A stretch of 64,000 bases of DNA from Locusta migratoria. Lineage: Eukaryota > Arthropoda > Insecta > Orthoptera > Acrididae. Position 1 is the first letter of the stretch, and every line of letters begins with the position of its first letter. The stretch spans positions 70,487,547 through 70,551,546 of the forward strand of contig CM048753.1 of the NCBI GenBank assembly GCA_026315105.1. The letters are read 5' to 3'. The position numbers were made by a program, and so were the translations under genes. The notes beneath the pieces were generated by a model. That model was not told the DNA's origin and made no database searches. It saw nothing but the letters and a program-made list of their open reading frames with translations. Shown in pieces: positions 10,093 through 20,556 of this stretch.

Positions 10093-10458
10093 CAAAGTGT
10101 TTGAAGTCACGCTGGTACGTTCTGTTGCTGGGTGTTTCCATTCCATGATAAATGTGATTTGAAGAGAAGTAATAAAATGAGCTCTAACATGGAAATTAAG
10201 CGTTTCCGGACACATGTCCACATAACATATTTTCTTTCTTTGTGTTTGAGGAATGTTTCCTGAAAGGATGGCCGTACCTTTTTGTAACACCCTGTATAAT
10301 GTGATAAGTATTGAGCTACGGTACATGAAAACGAAACTTAGATGGGCAAATAGTGAGGTAGAAGCCGATGGTCTAAATACTGTTTCCAGTTAGGTTTGGG
10401 ATTACATTAATGTTATTCATCCTTTGTATTTCATGTTATTTTTCTTTTTTGGATACTG

Positions 10459-10660
10459 TTCAAATGTTCAAAAGTTTGTAAAGCTTATGTGACTTAAGTA
10501 CGGGGTCATCAGTCCCTAAACTTACAAACTACTTATGAACTACTTACGAACTAGGACGGCACAAATATCCATGCCCGAGGGGGGGGTTCGAACCCCCGAC
10601 CGTAGTGGCCGTGCAGACCGTGACTGAAGCGCCTCAGTCCCCTCGGCCACCGCGGCCGGC
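10459..10660 (-). mobile_element. SINE family A copy
   Basis: A complete minus-strand copy with the tRNA-like head at the right end (GCCGGCCGCGGTGGCCGAGG) and the tail at the left. The duplication TTTGGATACTG flanks it (10448-10458, 10661-10671). Confidence 0.92.
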
Positions 10661-10892
10661 TTTGGATACTGCTCTGATAATTTGGTACATTATGCTTATT
10701 CCTTTGTTTTACTGTTCGTTAATTTGAAAGCTGTTTTCTTGAATACATGAAGATGAAATTGTTTCCTAATTTTTATTTTCGTTTCTAAGACTGGAAAAAT
10801 GCGTATATACCGGGGCAATATCGGGTTTAGTAGCTAGTCATCCCATAACTGTGTTGATAAGTTATATAGTGGGTAGGATAGACCAGTAATAA

Positions 10893-11030
10893 AATGTTCA
10901 AATGTTTGTAGAACTTATGGGACTTAACTACGGGGTCATCAGTCCCTAAGCTTACAAACAACTTACGAACTAGCTAAGACTAAGGACGGCACAAATATCC
11001 ATGCCCGAGGGGGGATTCGAATCCCCGACC
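10893..11030 (-). mobile_element. SINE family A copy, head truncated
   Basis: It contains the tail and the TCGAATCCC box but stops before the rest of the tRNA-like head. The direct repeat AGTAATAA (10885-10892 and 11031-11038) marks the insertion, so the loss of the head happened during or before integration. Confidence 0.85.
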
Positions 11031-11038
11031 AGTAATAA

Positions 11039-12025
11039 TACTATGTATGACTGGAAAAAAGGGAAAGAGAATTTTCATACACAGACAATAAAAAAATAGG
11101 CGCGAAATGGATAAAACTGATATAATGATTACAATTGGAATTCTTTTTAGTAGGCAACTGAAGAAATACAGGAGATTCAGGTGCGAATGAAGACAACGAC
11201 AATGGAGTTACACAGTAAAATTCTGCAGGTGAGAAAGGAATTTGATATAGCAACGAAAAATAGTTGGTTTCTTCTGAAGGTAAAAGGATTCGGAAAGCGA
11301 GGCGAAGTGAATTTATTTCAAAGTAATGTAGGGAGAAAAATTTACCTCAGCATTACTGGACTTCCAAGTCTTGAACGGAACTGGAAAATTGCGAATGACC
11401 GCACGGGTACTGCATTATGACGGGTACTGCACTCAACATCCCCCCCCCCCCCCCCACTCGGCTTCGGCTGCGCTAGTTTCGGGTAGGAGAATGGATTATT
11501 TAAATGAAGGTGCCAAACGCTAAATATCACGGAATGAGAATTTGCATTTCAAAGACAGAGCGGGGCCACTTCCATTCTTCGGTTTCAATATTGCATTCGG
11601 CGCGCTAGCGCGTGTGGTGCTATGCACGCGACGCTGCACGCTAGCGCTCCTAGCGGCGGACTGCGAACTACGTCGGGCGGCAGGACGGTGGCGCTGCCAA
11701 GCGGCCGTTCCCGTAACCAGGCGGACGTAGCGCCCTGGTAGAATACAGCAGGCGTGAGAATTATTTATCTAGACGCGGAGCGAACAAGGCGCGATTTTCA
11801 CGGCATTGTACCCCAACACTTTACAGGAAAGATAGCTTCCTGGGAGTTTAATCTCGTAACGTTTCGTGTAAAAGTAATTCCTGCGTGATAATATCTCCAC
11901 TGGCAGGGTAGCGTCGTTCTTGGATTAAGTGAACGGCTTAAACTCGATGTTTCGGTAGCTCCTAGGGGACTTTCTTTTTTCTCCTCTTTTTAACAGACTG
12001 GAACATCTGGACAATGGAGATTATC
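11039..12025. other. Unassigned stretch with a poly(C) run and a GC-rich patch
   Basis: A C run is at 11440-11455. About 11575-11740 is GC-rich with repeated GCGC and GCGCTAGCGC motifs. The open frames here (11181-11420, 11542-11730) have no recognisable domain. No transposon ends were seen. Confidence 0.45.
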
Positions 12026-12026
12026 A

Positions 12027-13103
12027 TAGAGGACACAGTTCGTAGTAATCGATGGTAAGGCATCGACTACAACAGAGGTGATATCGGGAGTTCCACAGGG
12101 TAGTGTTATTGGTCCTCTGCTGTTCCTCATTTACATAAGGGATTTAGGGGAAAATCTAAGTCGGCCGCGGTGGCCGAGGGGACTGAGGCGCTTCACTTAC
12201 GGTCGGGTTCGAATCCCACTTGGGGCATGGATATTTGTGCCCTCCTAGTTCGTAAGTAGTTCATAAGTAGGTTGTAAGTTTAGGGACTGATGACCCCGTA
12301 GTTAAGTCGCATAGACTCTACAAACATTTGAACATTTTGGAAAATCTAAGTAGCTCTCTTAGCACGTTTGCACATGACGTCGTCATTTGCCGTCTAGTAA
12401 AATCATCTCAAGATCAAAACCATCTGCAGAAGGATCTGAATAAGATATCACTTTGGTGTAAAAATTTGCAATTGACTCTAAATAATGAGCAGTGTGAATT
12501 CGCCCACATGAGTACGAAAAGAAATCCGTTAAACTTTGTTTACAAGATAAATGAATCAAAAGTGAAGGCCGTAAACTCCACAAAATACCTAGGAATTACT
12601 ATCACTTCAGATTTAAATTGGAAAGAACACGTAGATAATGTCGTGGGAAAGGCGAACCAGAGACTGCATTTTATAGGCAGAACCCTTAAAATATGCAACA
12701 GAACTACTAAAGAAACTGCATACACTACGCTTGTTCGTCCTTTTATGGAGTATTGCAGCCCAGTGTGGGATCCTTACCAGGTGGGTTTGACGAAGGACAT
12801 CGAAAGAGTCCAAAGAAGGGCAGCTCGTTTCGTATTGTCACGATACAGAGGAGACAGTGTTACGGAAATGATACAGGATCTGGGATGGGAATCATTACAA
12901 CAATGGTGCTTGTCGCTGCGGCGTGGACTACTTACGAAACTCCAACCGCCAAAATTCTCATCCGAAAGCGAAAATATATTGTTGACTCCCACTTACGTAG
13001 GTAGAAATGATAATCAGAATAAAATACGAGAAATCGGAGCCCGAACGGAGAGATTCTGGTGTTCATTCTTCCCGCGCGCTATTCGAAAATGGAATGGGAG
13101 GTA
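12027..13103 (+). pseudogene. CR1/L2-like reverse transcriptase, C-terminal part
   Basis: Upstream of the SINE the frame shows SGVPQGSVIGPLLFLIYI. Downstream it resumes with SSSLSTFAHDVV, in which the catalytic FADD is changed to FAHD. It then runs through WCKNLQLTLNNEQCE, STKYLGITITSDLNWKEHV, the TAYTTLVRPFMEYC block and IERVQRRAARFV, to a stop after FFPRAIRKWN. The lost catalytic Asp and the SINE make it inactive. This is one of the longest uninterrupted C-terminal frames of the family in the window. Confidence 0.88.
12161..12340 (+). mobile_element. SINE family A copy inside a LINE reading frame
   Basis: The head TCGGCCGCGGTGGCCGAGGG, the box GGTTCGAATCC and a tail ending AACATTTGAACATTTTGG are all present. 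The 10-bp duplication AAAATCTAAG (12151-12160 and 12341-12350) is exact. Part of the head between the A and B boxes is shortened. Confidence 0.93.
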
Positions 13104-13159
13104 AATAGTACAACGGTGGTTCGATGAACCCTCTCCCAGGCACCTAAATGTGATTTTCA

Positions 13160-13554
13160 GATTATCCCATATATATCGTAACGATTATTCAAGAAATACA
13201 AATGCAACTAAGAGGGTGTATTCAATATCTTGTATATAAACCTAAAGGTGGTAGCGGTATACAACCACTTTCCGATCAACAATACAAACTGATATTTTAG
13301 CAGGCTATTCAAAGAAATGATATTATGTTTAAAGTGTGTTGCAAGTCGCTAAGTGCTCTCCTTCTCAAATAGTGGACTGATAAAATCACACTATCGCGTG
13401 CAGTAATGCGGCGAAGTTTTCATTGTTTGTGATGTCATATATCCTGAACCATCGGCAGTGTCGCAAAATCTTTTTTATCTGACGCCTTTTACCGATGAAC
13501 TACGTTCCTGCTAACTTTCAGCTTCATAGGTGAAGTAGTTTTCGAGATTTCGTG
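13160..13554 (+). repeat. Partial module of the 15-19 kb modular repeat
   Basis: TTGCAAGTCGCTAAGTGCTC at about 13341, followed by AAATAGTGGACTGATAAA and the GTTTTCATTG phrase, matches copies at 15322, 15895 and 18792. It ends with a GTAGTTTTCGAGATTTCGTG phrase, also seen near 16060 and 18990. Non-coding. Confidence 0.65.
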
Positions 13555-14290
13555 TTTAACCAGAATTAGACTTGCGCATAATAGTTCTTTTAGTTCGTCC
13601 GCTCCCAGTGACGGCTGAGCGGCGTGGTCTGCGCATGCAGGTGGAGGGAGAAGTTCCCCCACCTAGCTGCTTCATGCGCTTGCTGCTTGAGCCGCTAACG
13701 GTATCACGCAAACCAAAAGAAACAGTTTGTGGATAATTTCTCACGTTTAAGTTTAGAGTTATCTCCATATCTTGGCATTAATGAATTTATTAGTCAGATA
13801 TTGCAGAGTGCAGAATACTTCAAAACAGAAATTACTGAACTATGTAATCTAGCAGGCAGACGCTCACCTCGAAATGGCTCTCATCAGCAGAAGGCAAACA
13901 CGTGATTTTTAATTCTGCTGCGCGCCCTCTCGCTATTGCCCGTCGGTCTTCAGAAAAGAATCAAACGAACTATGAAGCGAGATAGGTTTGGCGTAATAGT
14001 TCGCGACCGATAACGCATGTTTTGATTCGCGACCAATCGCGCTTTTAGTTCGCGAACGATCGGACATATTTAGTTCGCGACCGATTGCACATATTTTAGT
14101 TCGCGACACATCGCTCATATTTTAGTTCACGAGTGGTAGCTCTCCTTTTAGTTCGCGACCGATCGCGCACATTTTAGTTCGCGACCGGTAGCTCTCCTCT
14201 TAGTTCGCAGCACGGCCGCGAAGTAGGTCGCTCTTTTTAGTTCGTCCGCTCTTTTTGGCTTTTGCTACCGCTACTAAAACATTTCTTTCT
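13555..14290 (+). repeat. Dispersed element G with AGTTCGCGACC array, copy 1
   Basis: This matches 27760-28380 nearly end to end: TTTTAGTTCGTCCGCTCCCA, the GCATGCAGGTGGAGGGAGAA block, CATATCTTGGCATT, TTAGTCAGATATTGCAGAG and CTCATCAGCAGAAG. An array of about nine units of 25-30 bp (13985-14240) built on AGTTCGCGACC follows, then GGCTTTTGCTACCGCTACTA. No protein of known family is encoded. The apparent frames on the minus strand inside the array are by-products of the repeats. Confidence 0.75.
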
Positions 14291-14469
14291 TTTGTTATGA
14301 CAGCTTTTTCTATATAATGATCATTGTTGCCCAAGCGTGTGCTATTATCCGTACTTTTGGGCAACTAGACATCAAATACGTAAGAAAATAAACCAGTTAT
14401 TTACACGAGCAGGTGATACAATGGTATTCAACTACTTTGTATAGAGAGTACTCGTAGTAAATATTATTT

Positions 14470-16115
14470 AGACACTGCCGAATTTCTCAGAAAAGAAAAT
14501 TTGTGGCAGTGAACTATGAAACTACAGCTGAGCAGCATCTCAGCTCGAAATGACGGCAACTGGCAGAAGGGAATCACGCGATTCTGCGCGCTCTCGCGTC
14601 CTCTCGCTGTTACCCGTCAGTCTTCGGAAAGTAGCGGACGATCTAAGAGGCGAGGCATTTGCGAACTAGTTCGCATAGTTCGCCTGTTGGAGCGCTCTCC
14701 CGAACTAGTTCTCTAGCGAACTACACAAGACTACTTCAAAGACATTATTCACCAAGTTCGTCGAGAGGAATATTAGGAAACTGCCTGCGAAATGTGTTGT
14801 GAATTGATTTGGTAGTAAAGACGTAGTACATTACAACCTCATGCTTTTTAGGGCGTCGTTTCATGTACTTCAATGTCTTTGACGTCATAGCACCTGAACC
14901 ATATGTCGTAATACGATATTATTTCTAAGGTACATCCAGTGGTGCATATGTAAAACGCTTGCAAAATGCGTCGCGAGTATAGTAGGAAAGACGTAAGAAA
15001 TCAGAACGTCATGCGTGATGTTGCAGTTTTTCATTAATGTAATTGCTTATTACTCCGTATCTCATGATCTGTGTGTCGGTCGCACGATGATAAAATTTCG
15101 AACGTACGTTCAGTGGTATGGGTGTGTAGTGTATGTAACATTTCTCGCGATTACAATTAATAGTTTACGAGTAATAAATTGTAACGTCATACCAGATGCC
15201 GTAATTTTACTTCATGAACGCCGAAAAAGTAGTAAGCGACAAACTTTTCTCCTATCATCATTTTGCTGGGGATGTCAGCAATAAAAAGTTTCCTAAATGT
15301 TTGAAATTATGTTTGAAGTTTGTTGCAAGTCGCTAAGTGCTGTGCTTCTCAAATAGTGGACTGATAAAGTCACACTATTACGTGCTGCAAGACGGGGAAG
15401 TTTTCATTGTAAATAGATTTGGTAGTAAAGACGTAGTAAATTACAACCGCATGATTATTAAGACGTATTGTCATGCATTAGATTGTCTTTGACGTCATAG
15501 CACCTGAACTATATGTCGTAATACGATATTACTCCGAAGGTACATCCAGTGCTGTATATGTAAAATGTCTGCAAAATTCGTCGCGAATGGAGTTAGTAGG
15601 AAAGACTTAATGCGTGAGGAAGCATGAATCTAATTATTTATCACTCCATATCTCATGAACTGTGTGTCGTACTATGATAAAATTTCGAACGTACGTTCAC
15701 TGATATTTGACTATACTGTCTGTAATATTTATCGAGGATACAGTTAATAGGTGTGCGAGTCATGCCAAATGCCATAATTTTACTACATCAACGCCGAAAA
15801 AGTAATAAGCGACAAACATTTTTCGTTTCATTATTTTGTTGGGGTTGTCAGCGAGAAAAAGTTTAATAAAGGTTTGAAATTATGTTTGAAGTTTGTTGCA
15901 AGTCGCTAAGTGCTCTCGTTCTCAAATAGTGGACTGATAAAGTCACACTATCACGTACCGCAATACGGGGAAGTTTTCATGACGTCATATCTCCGGCCCT
16001 ATCGCAACGTCTTCTGCCTATAAACTACATTCCTGCCAGATTTCAGTTTCATAGGTGAAATAGTTTTCGAAATTTCGTGTTTAGTCAGTGAGTGCGTGAG
16101 TGAGTGTTTCAATGA
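14470..16115 (+). repeat. Modular repeat H, two-unit copy
   Basis: It opens with AACTACAGCTGAGCAGCATC and GGCAACTGGCAGAAGGGAAT, which also occur at 18020, 28390 and (in part) 62685, then the palindrome GCGAACTAGTTCGC near 14660. After that the phrase TTGGTAGTAAAGACGTAGTA (14807, 15419) and the phrase GCAAGTCGCTAAGTGCT (15324, 15897) each occur twice, about 573-612 bp apart. Each unit contains one or more TGACGTCAT-like boxes and a CTCATGAACTGTGTGTCG-like phrase. It ends at AGTCAGTGAGTGCGTGAGTG. Its class is unknown. Confidence 0.7.
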
Positions 16116-17340
16116 GTCTTCTTTCACTTATATATAGACAGAGACTAGCTGCAAGTACACGGCTTCGCAGGGGTTTTCTGTAGAAGCGTACAAAACCGTT
16201 TATTTTCTTGTAATAAAAGGGTACATTTATGTTAAAGCAATGTGATAAATAAAATTTTTGGAGAACGAACAAAAAGATTCACATTCAATAACCAACTTGC
16301 ACGATTTGCTTTTTTTGTGGGGGGGGGGGGGGGAGGGGTTCATTATCAATTGGCGCGTAACAGGCACATGGCAAGAGTGAGATTGGAATGGAACGAAACC
16401 TATTTAAGAACCTTCCCCATGTAATTTTGTGTACGTGTACCAAATTTCACGTTATTTGGTTGTCTGCATCTTGAATTATAAGAGAACAGACAGACAGCCA
16501 ACAAATGCAAGTATAGAGATATCAAGACTTTGAAACAAATATGTTAAAATAAAATTATTTCGAAAACAAATATATAGAAAGAGATTACGTTGTTGTTGCT
16601 ATCTGAGGGTCTTATTCGTGTCCGATAAGTGGTGCTGAACATGTTTTTCAACCAGGGGACCACCTATTCAATTTGATAAGACTCAGTTTTTAACAGCCAC
16701 AAATGTATACCACGAAAGACTGTACAGAGAGGCTATAGAAATTGTAAAACACCCCAATAATTTCAATAATTTGGAGCTCAATCGGTGAAGAACTTATTCA
16801 GATTTTCAAACATGCACAAACCAACTCAACATTTTTCTATAGATAGAGATTACGTTGATCCTGCTACCTGAGTGTATTTTCGGCGTCTGATAAACGGTGC
16901 GCACAGAGAGTACTTCTCGCTGACTGTTTCTCCCTAGGGCGTCATCAGTTCAGACAGCTAGACAGCGTCATCAGCTCCAGAGGCCTCGTTTGTTTGTTTG
17001 GGAGCAGAACGGAAGCGAGTGCACAGTTCAGCGAATGGCCTCTCTGACCGACCATTCAGCAGACAGGTGTGTAGCGACTGTCAGCTGTCTGGCTGTTGAC
17101 GCGACGGCCGCGCCGCCCGCGGCGGGTGCCGGAACTGCCGCCGGCAGCAGTGGCCGCGCAGTCAGAGACCGACGCCCACCGCCGTCTATTCTCGACTCAC
17201 CACACTACTCGCTCGCTAGCTTCCTGGTAGCACGCTCTGAAACTCAGCAGAGGCCAATGTTCCACATGCCTGTCTGCAACTCTCCGCACCGCTTCAATAA
17301 GATCTGAGAACAAAACTATTCATTTTGCCAAACTTCGTAT
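16116..17340. other. Unassigned stretch with a poly(G) run and a GC-rich patch
   Basis: A G run near 16319-16333 and a GC-rich segment (about 17030-17200) stand out. The frame 16990-17307 is Ala- and Pro-rich with no recognisable domain, and I do not call it a gene. GACAGACAGCC-type phrases and GTACGTGTACCAAATTTCACG near 16430 resemble the interior of diverged modular repeats. Confidence 0.4.
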
Positions 17341-17900
17341 GCTAAGTAGCCTCCATCGTGCACCGAACAAAATTTTACACAGATAGTGACATTCCTCTTG
17401 TTTTTATGGTGAAGTCAGCAATATTTCATAAATATCGGAACAAAACTATAGATTCCTATGCAATAGAAACACAGAGAAACTCACGGTTTTATTTCATACA
17501 ACCTGTGTTACCAAAAAAAAAAAAAAAAAAAAAAAAAAAAACGCACACTGATCTGTGAAACCGGTCGAGCCGTTCTCAAGTTATGGCGCGACCAACGTGC
17601 TTAGGGATCCGTTTTTATCTCGCAAGATACTCTCCCCAATGCGCCGTAAGGATCTTTAGGTAGACTGTAACCTTCCATTTGAAGGTCAAGCGTGCAAAGT
17701 TTCTTGAAGGTCGGAATGAAACTATAGATTTCGCCAGTCTATACGAAAAGTATCCTCCGCCATGCACCTTCATTCCGTCCTAACGTAAATACTTTCTTAG
17801 CTAACACCTTCTACCTTTAAACTATACACCGGCAAAATTTCAGCTTCGTAGGTGCAGTAGTTTCAGAGATTTTGTGTGTCGTCAGTGAGTGAGTGAGTGA
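17341..17900 (+). repeat. Diverged repeat related to 26880-26960, with poly(A)
   Basis: CAATATTTCATAAATAT followed by an ATAGATT..TATGCAA phrase is shared with 26905-26945. An A run at 17513-17540 lies inside. The right part ends with CAGCTTCGTAGGTGCAGTAG and GTCAGTGAGTGAGTGAGTGA, the same closing phrases as the modular repeats at 16060 and 18990. Confidence 0.55.
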
Positions 17901-17904
17901 TCTT

Positions 17905-17908
<4 letters not shown>

Positions 17909-17988
<80 letters not shown>
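17909..17988 (+). repeat. Compound (TA)n (GA)n microsatellite
   Basis: About 25 TA units run directly into about 15 AG units. Confidence 0.95.
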
Positions 17989-17989
<1 letters not shown>

Positions 17990-17999
17990 TCTCCTGAAT

Positions 18000-19045
18000 T
18001 ATGGGTACTACACAAATGACGGTAACTGGCAGAAGGGAATCACGCGATTCTGCGCGCTCTCGCGTCCTCTCGCTGTTACCCGTCAGTCTTCGGGAAAGGA
18101 GCGGACAAACTAAGAGGCGAGGGATGTGCGAACTAGTTCGCGTAGTTCGCCTGTGGGAGCGATCTTCGAAACTAGTTCGTTAGCGAACTACACAAGACTA
18201 CTTCAAAGACATTACTTACCAGGTTCCTATAGAGGAATATTAGGAAACTGCCTGCCAAATGTGTTGTACATTGATTTGGTAGTAAAGACGTAGTACATTA
18301 CAACCTCATGCTTTTTAGGGCGACGTTTCATGTATTTCAATGTCTTTGACGTCATAGAACATGACCTATATGTCGTAATACGATATTATTTGGAAGGAAC
18401 ATCCAGTGGTGCCTATGTAAACCGTTTGCAAAATACGTCGTGAATAGAAGAATAGTAGGAAAGACGTAACAAATCAAAACGTCATGCGTGATTAGGAGGT
18501 TTTTCATTAACGTAATTGTTTATTGCTCCACATCTCATGAACTGTGTGTCGTACGATGATAAAATTTCAATTGTACGTTCAGTGACATGTGTGTATACTG
18601 TCTGTAACATTTCTCGCGATTACAATTGATAGTGTACGAGTGATAAATTGTGACGTCATACCAGATGCCGTAATTTTACTTCCTGAACGCCGAAAAAGTG
18701 GTAAGCGACAAACATTTTTCCTTTCATCATTTTGCCGGGGTTGTCAGCGAGAAAAAGTTTCCTAAAGGTTTGAAATTATGTTTGAAGTTTGTTGCAAGTC
18801 GCTAAGTACTCTCCTTATCAAATAGTGGACTGATAAAGTCACACTATCACGTGCGACAAGATGGGGAAGTTTTCATTGTATACGACTTCATATTTCGTGA
18901 ACTACCAGCCCTGTCGCAAAATCCTTTCTCAGCTTATGTCTTCTACCTATAAACTACATTCCTGGCAAATTTAGTTCCATAGCTGAAGTAGTTTTCTAGA
19001 TTTCGTGATCAGACAGTGAGTGAGTGTCCTTTCGCTTTTATATAT
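18000..19045 (+). repeat. Modular repeat H, one-unit copy
   Basis: It has the same opening (GGTAACTGGCAGAAGGGAAT), GCGAACTAGTTCGC palindrome near 18129, TTGGTAGTAAAGACGTAGTA (18275), TTTGACGTCATAG, GTGACGTCATACC and GCAAGTCGCTAAGTACT (18794) phrases as 14470-16115, but only one internal unit. It closes with GAAGTAGTTTTCTAGATTTCG and a GTGAGTGAGTG run. Confidence 0.7.
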
Positions 19046-20096
19046 ACTAGTACTGCCTGTGGTCAAAAATCGACCTATTGTGTCTACAATGATCACTGGA
19101 GGTAAAATTTTACGTATCATGTCGGCGGCCTCGCGTCATTATGTTGGCAACATCAGCAGCACGATACAAAATATTTGCCCATTTTTCGATCGACTCGTTT
19201 AGTGTATCTTACAGACCATGAGGTAAAAAAATAATGCTGTTCCTGCTTTATGGTTGACAGGTTCTTCTATGTACCCTCGTCCGCTCAGTAAAAATAATTG
19301 CCCTCGTGAAGCAAAGATTCCATAAGAAAACATCAGCGTTGTCAAGCGATTGGCTAAAATGAAGACTCATAGGATTCTCACTATTCAGCATCTGTTGCCA
19401 ACATTATGATAGGAGACGGCTGGAATATTTGGTAAAATTTAACCGGCACTGGGAGGTATAAAACGGTATCTTTTACGTGTTAAGGAAAATGCCTGACACA
19501 ATAACAACAAATAAAAACGGCAGTATATACTGTTCATGCCATTTTCGAATTATATAACTTTCATTAGCCTAATATTTGAAATGGAACTACAATTTCGGTG
19601 TTCGTATATTTATACAACGCCAAGAAATAATGTTATTTCGATACTGCGATATTTAGAATTCCATAGCTGACAACATGTCGACTTCGTAGTTCCACCCGTG
19701 CACCGCTAGATGCCTCTCCCGGCGCATCATCATTTATACCGGCATTCTCGACTTCGTAGTTTCACCCGAGCACCGCTAGATGCCTCTCCCGGTGCATCAT
19801 CCTTTATATCGGCATTCATATGAAAACATCCATTTCCTTTAACCACTCTTAATCACTGCGAAAATGAAGCATTTGAACGGCACAAGAAAGTGGGTTGGGA
19901 GCACTTCATGTTTCGATATTCACTTATTTTAATATGTTATTTTAATACTGCAGATGCGCTGCATTACAGCGTCTTTGGTCGAAGCGAATAGCCAATCAGT
20001 GAGCTGATTGTTGGAGAATGTAGAACTCGATCCAAGCTGTAGATAGGAAAATTTCTACTGCCTTTTACCACTTTTAATGTCTAAATGCACACGTAA
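19046..20096. other. Unassigned stretch containing a 70-bp tandem duplication
   Basis: Apart from the duplication at 19679-19818 and one 108-bp-family-like passage near 19545-19620, nothing is recognisable. No SINE or LINE boundaries were seen. Confidence 0.45.
19679..19818 (+). repeat. Direct tandem duplication, 2 x 70 bp
   Basis: Both units start CGACTTCGTAGTT and end with the GGCATTC phrase. They differ at only a few positions, for example CCCGTG versus CCCGAG. Confidence 0.93.
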
Positions 20097-20545
20097 TATT
20101 TATATTCGTAAAATCTACGACTAACAATCTTTCGAATTATGTAACTGTCAATTGGCCTTCTTGTACGAATAAATTAATAATCTGTACCACAATTTTTGTG
20201 TTAGCCTATTTATATCGTGAAATCTACGATAAACAATCTTTCGAATTATGTAAATTTCGTTGGCGTTCTTGTACGAATAAATTAGTAATATGTACCACAA
20301 TTTTCGTGTTAGCCTATTTATATCGTGAAATCTACGATAAACAATTTTTCGAATTATGTAACTTTCGTTGGCGTTCTTGTACGAATAAATTAGTAATATG
20401 TACCACCATTTTCGTGTTAGCCTATTTATATCGTGAAATCTACGATAAAAAATCTTTCGAATTATGTAACTTTCGTTGGCGTTCTTGTACGAATAAATTA
20501 GTAATCTGTGGAACAATTTTCGTTTTAGCGTATTTATATAATGAT
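20097..20545 (+). repeat. Tandem repeat, period 108 bp, about four units
   Basis: The phrase GTACGAATAAATTA starts at 20163, 20271, 20379 and 20487, exactly 108 bp apart. Because 108 is a multiple of three and few stop codons fall in phase, long repetitive open frames appear on both strands (plus 20198-20632, minus 20699-20148). I regard both as artefacts of the repeat. Diverged single monomers occur near 806-905 and 19545-19620. Confidence 0.93.
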
Positions 20546-20556
20546 ATGTATAGTGA

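Larger units (their letters stand above)
9151..10294 (+). mobile_element. DD41D-type Tc1/mariner element, internally deleted, with SINE inside
   Basis: Long terminal inverted repeats of about 100 bp are visible. They begin AGGATGTTACAAAAAGGCAC on the left and the complement of GGTGTTACAAAAAGGTACGG on the right, and both continue to CACACAAAGAAAGAAAATAT and CATGTGTCCGGAAACGC. TA dinucleotides flank both ends (9149-9150, 10295-10296), as expected for the superfamily. A SINE (9197-9397) splits the left repeat. The transposase lacks its N-terminal half, so this copy is non-autonomous. Confidence 0.85.
12026..13150 (+). mobile_element. CR1/L2-like LINE, 5'-truncated, split by a SINE
   Basis: The copy begins in the reverse transcriptase near AGAGGACACAGTTCGTAG and ends in a degraded family 3' UTR (CACCTAAATGTGATTTTCAG near 13140). 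A SINE at 12161-12340 interrupts it, with duplication AAAATCTAAG. Joining across the SINE restores the expected reading through GENLSSSL. Confidence 0.88.

Noticed and set aside
13555..13768. Conserved minus-strand frame shared by both copies of element G (70 and 66 codons)
   Set aside because: The similarity is at DNA level across coding and non-coding parts alike, the frame is short and Arg/Ser-rich, and the copies do not preserve a common start and end.
16990..17307. A 105-codon Ala/Pro-rich frame in a GC-rich patch
   Set aside because: No recognisable domain, no splice or promoter context, and composition alone explains the open frame.
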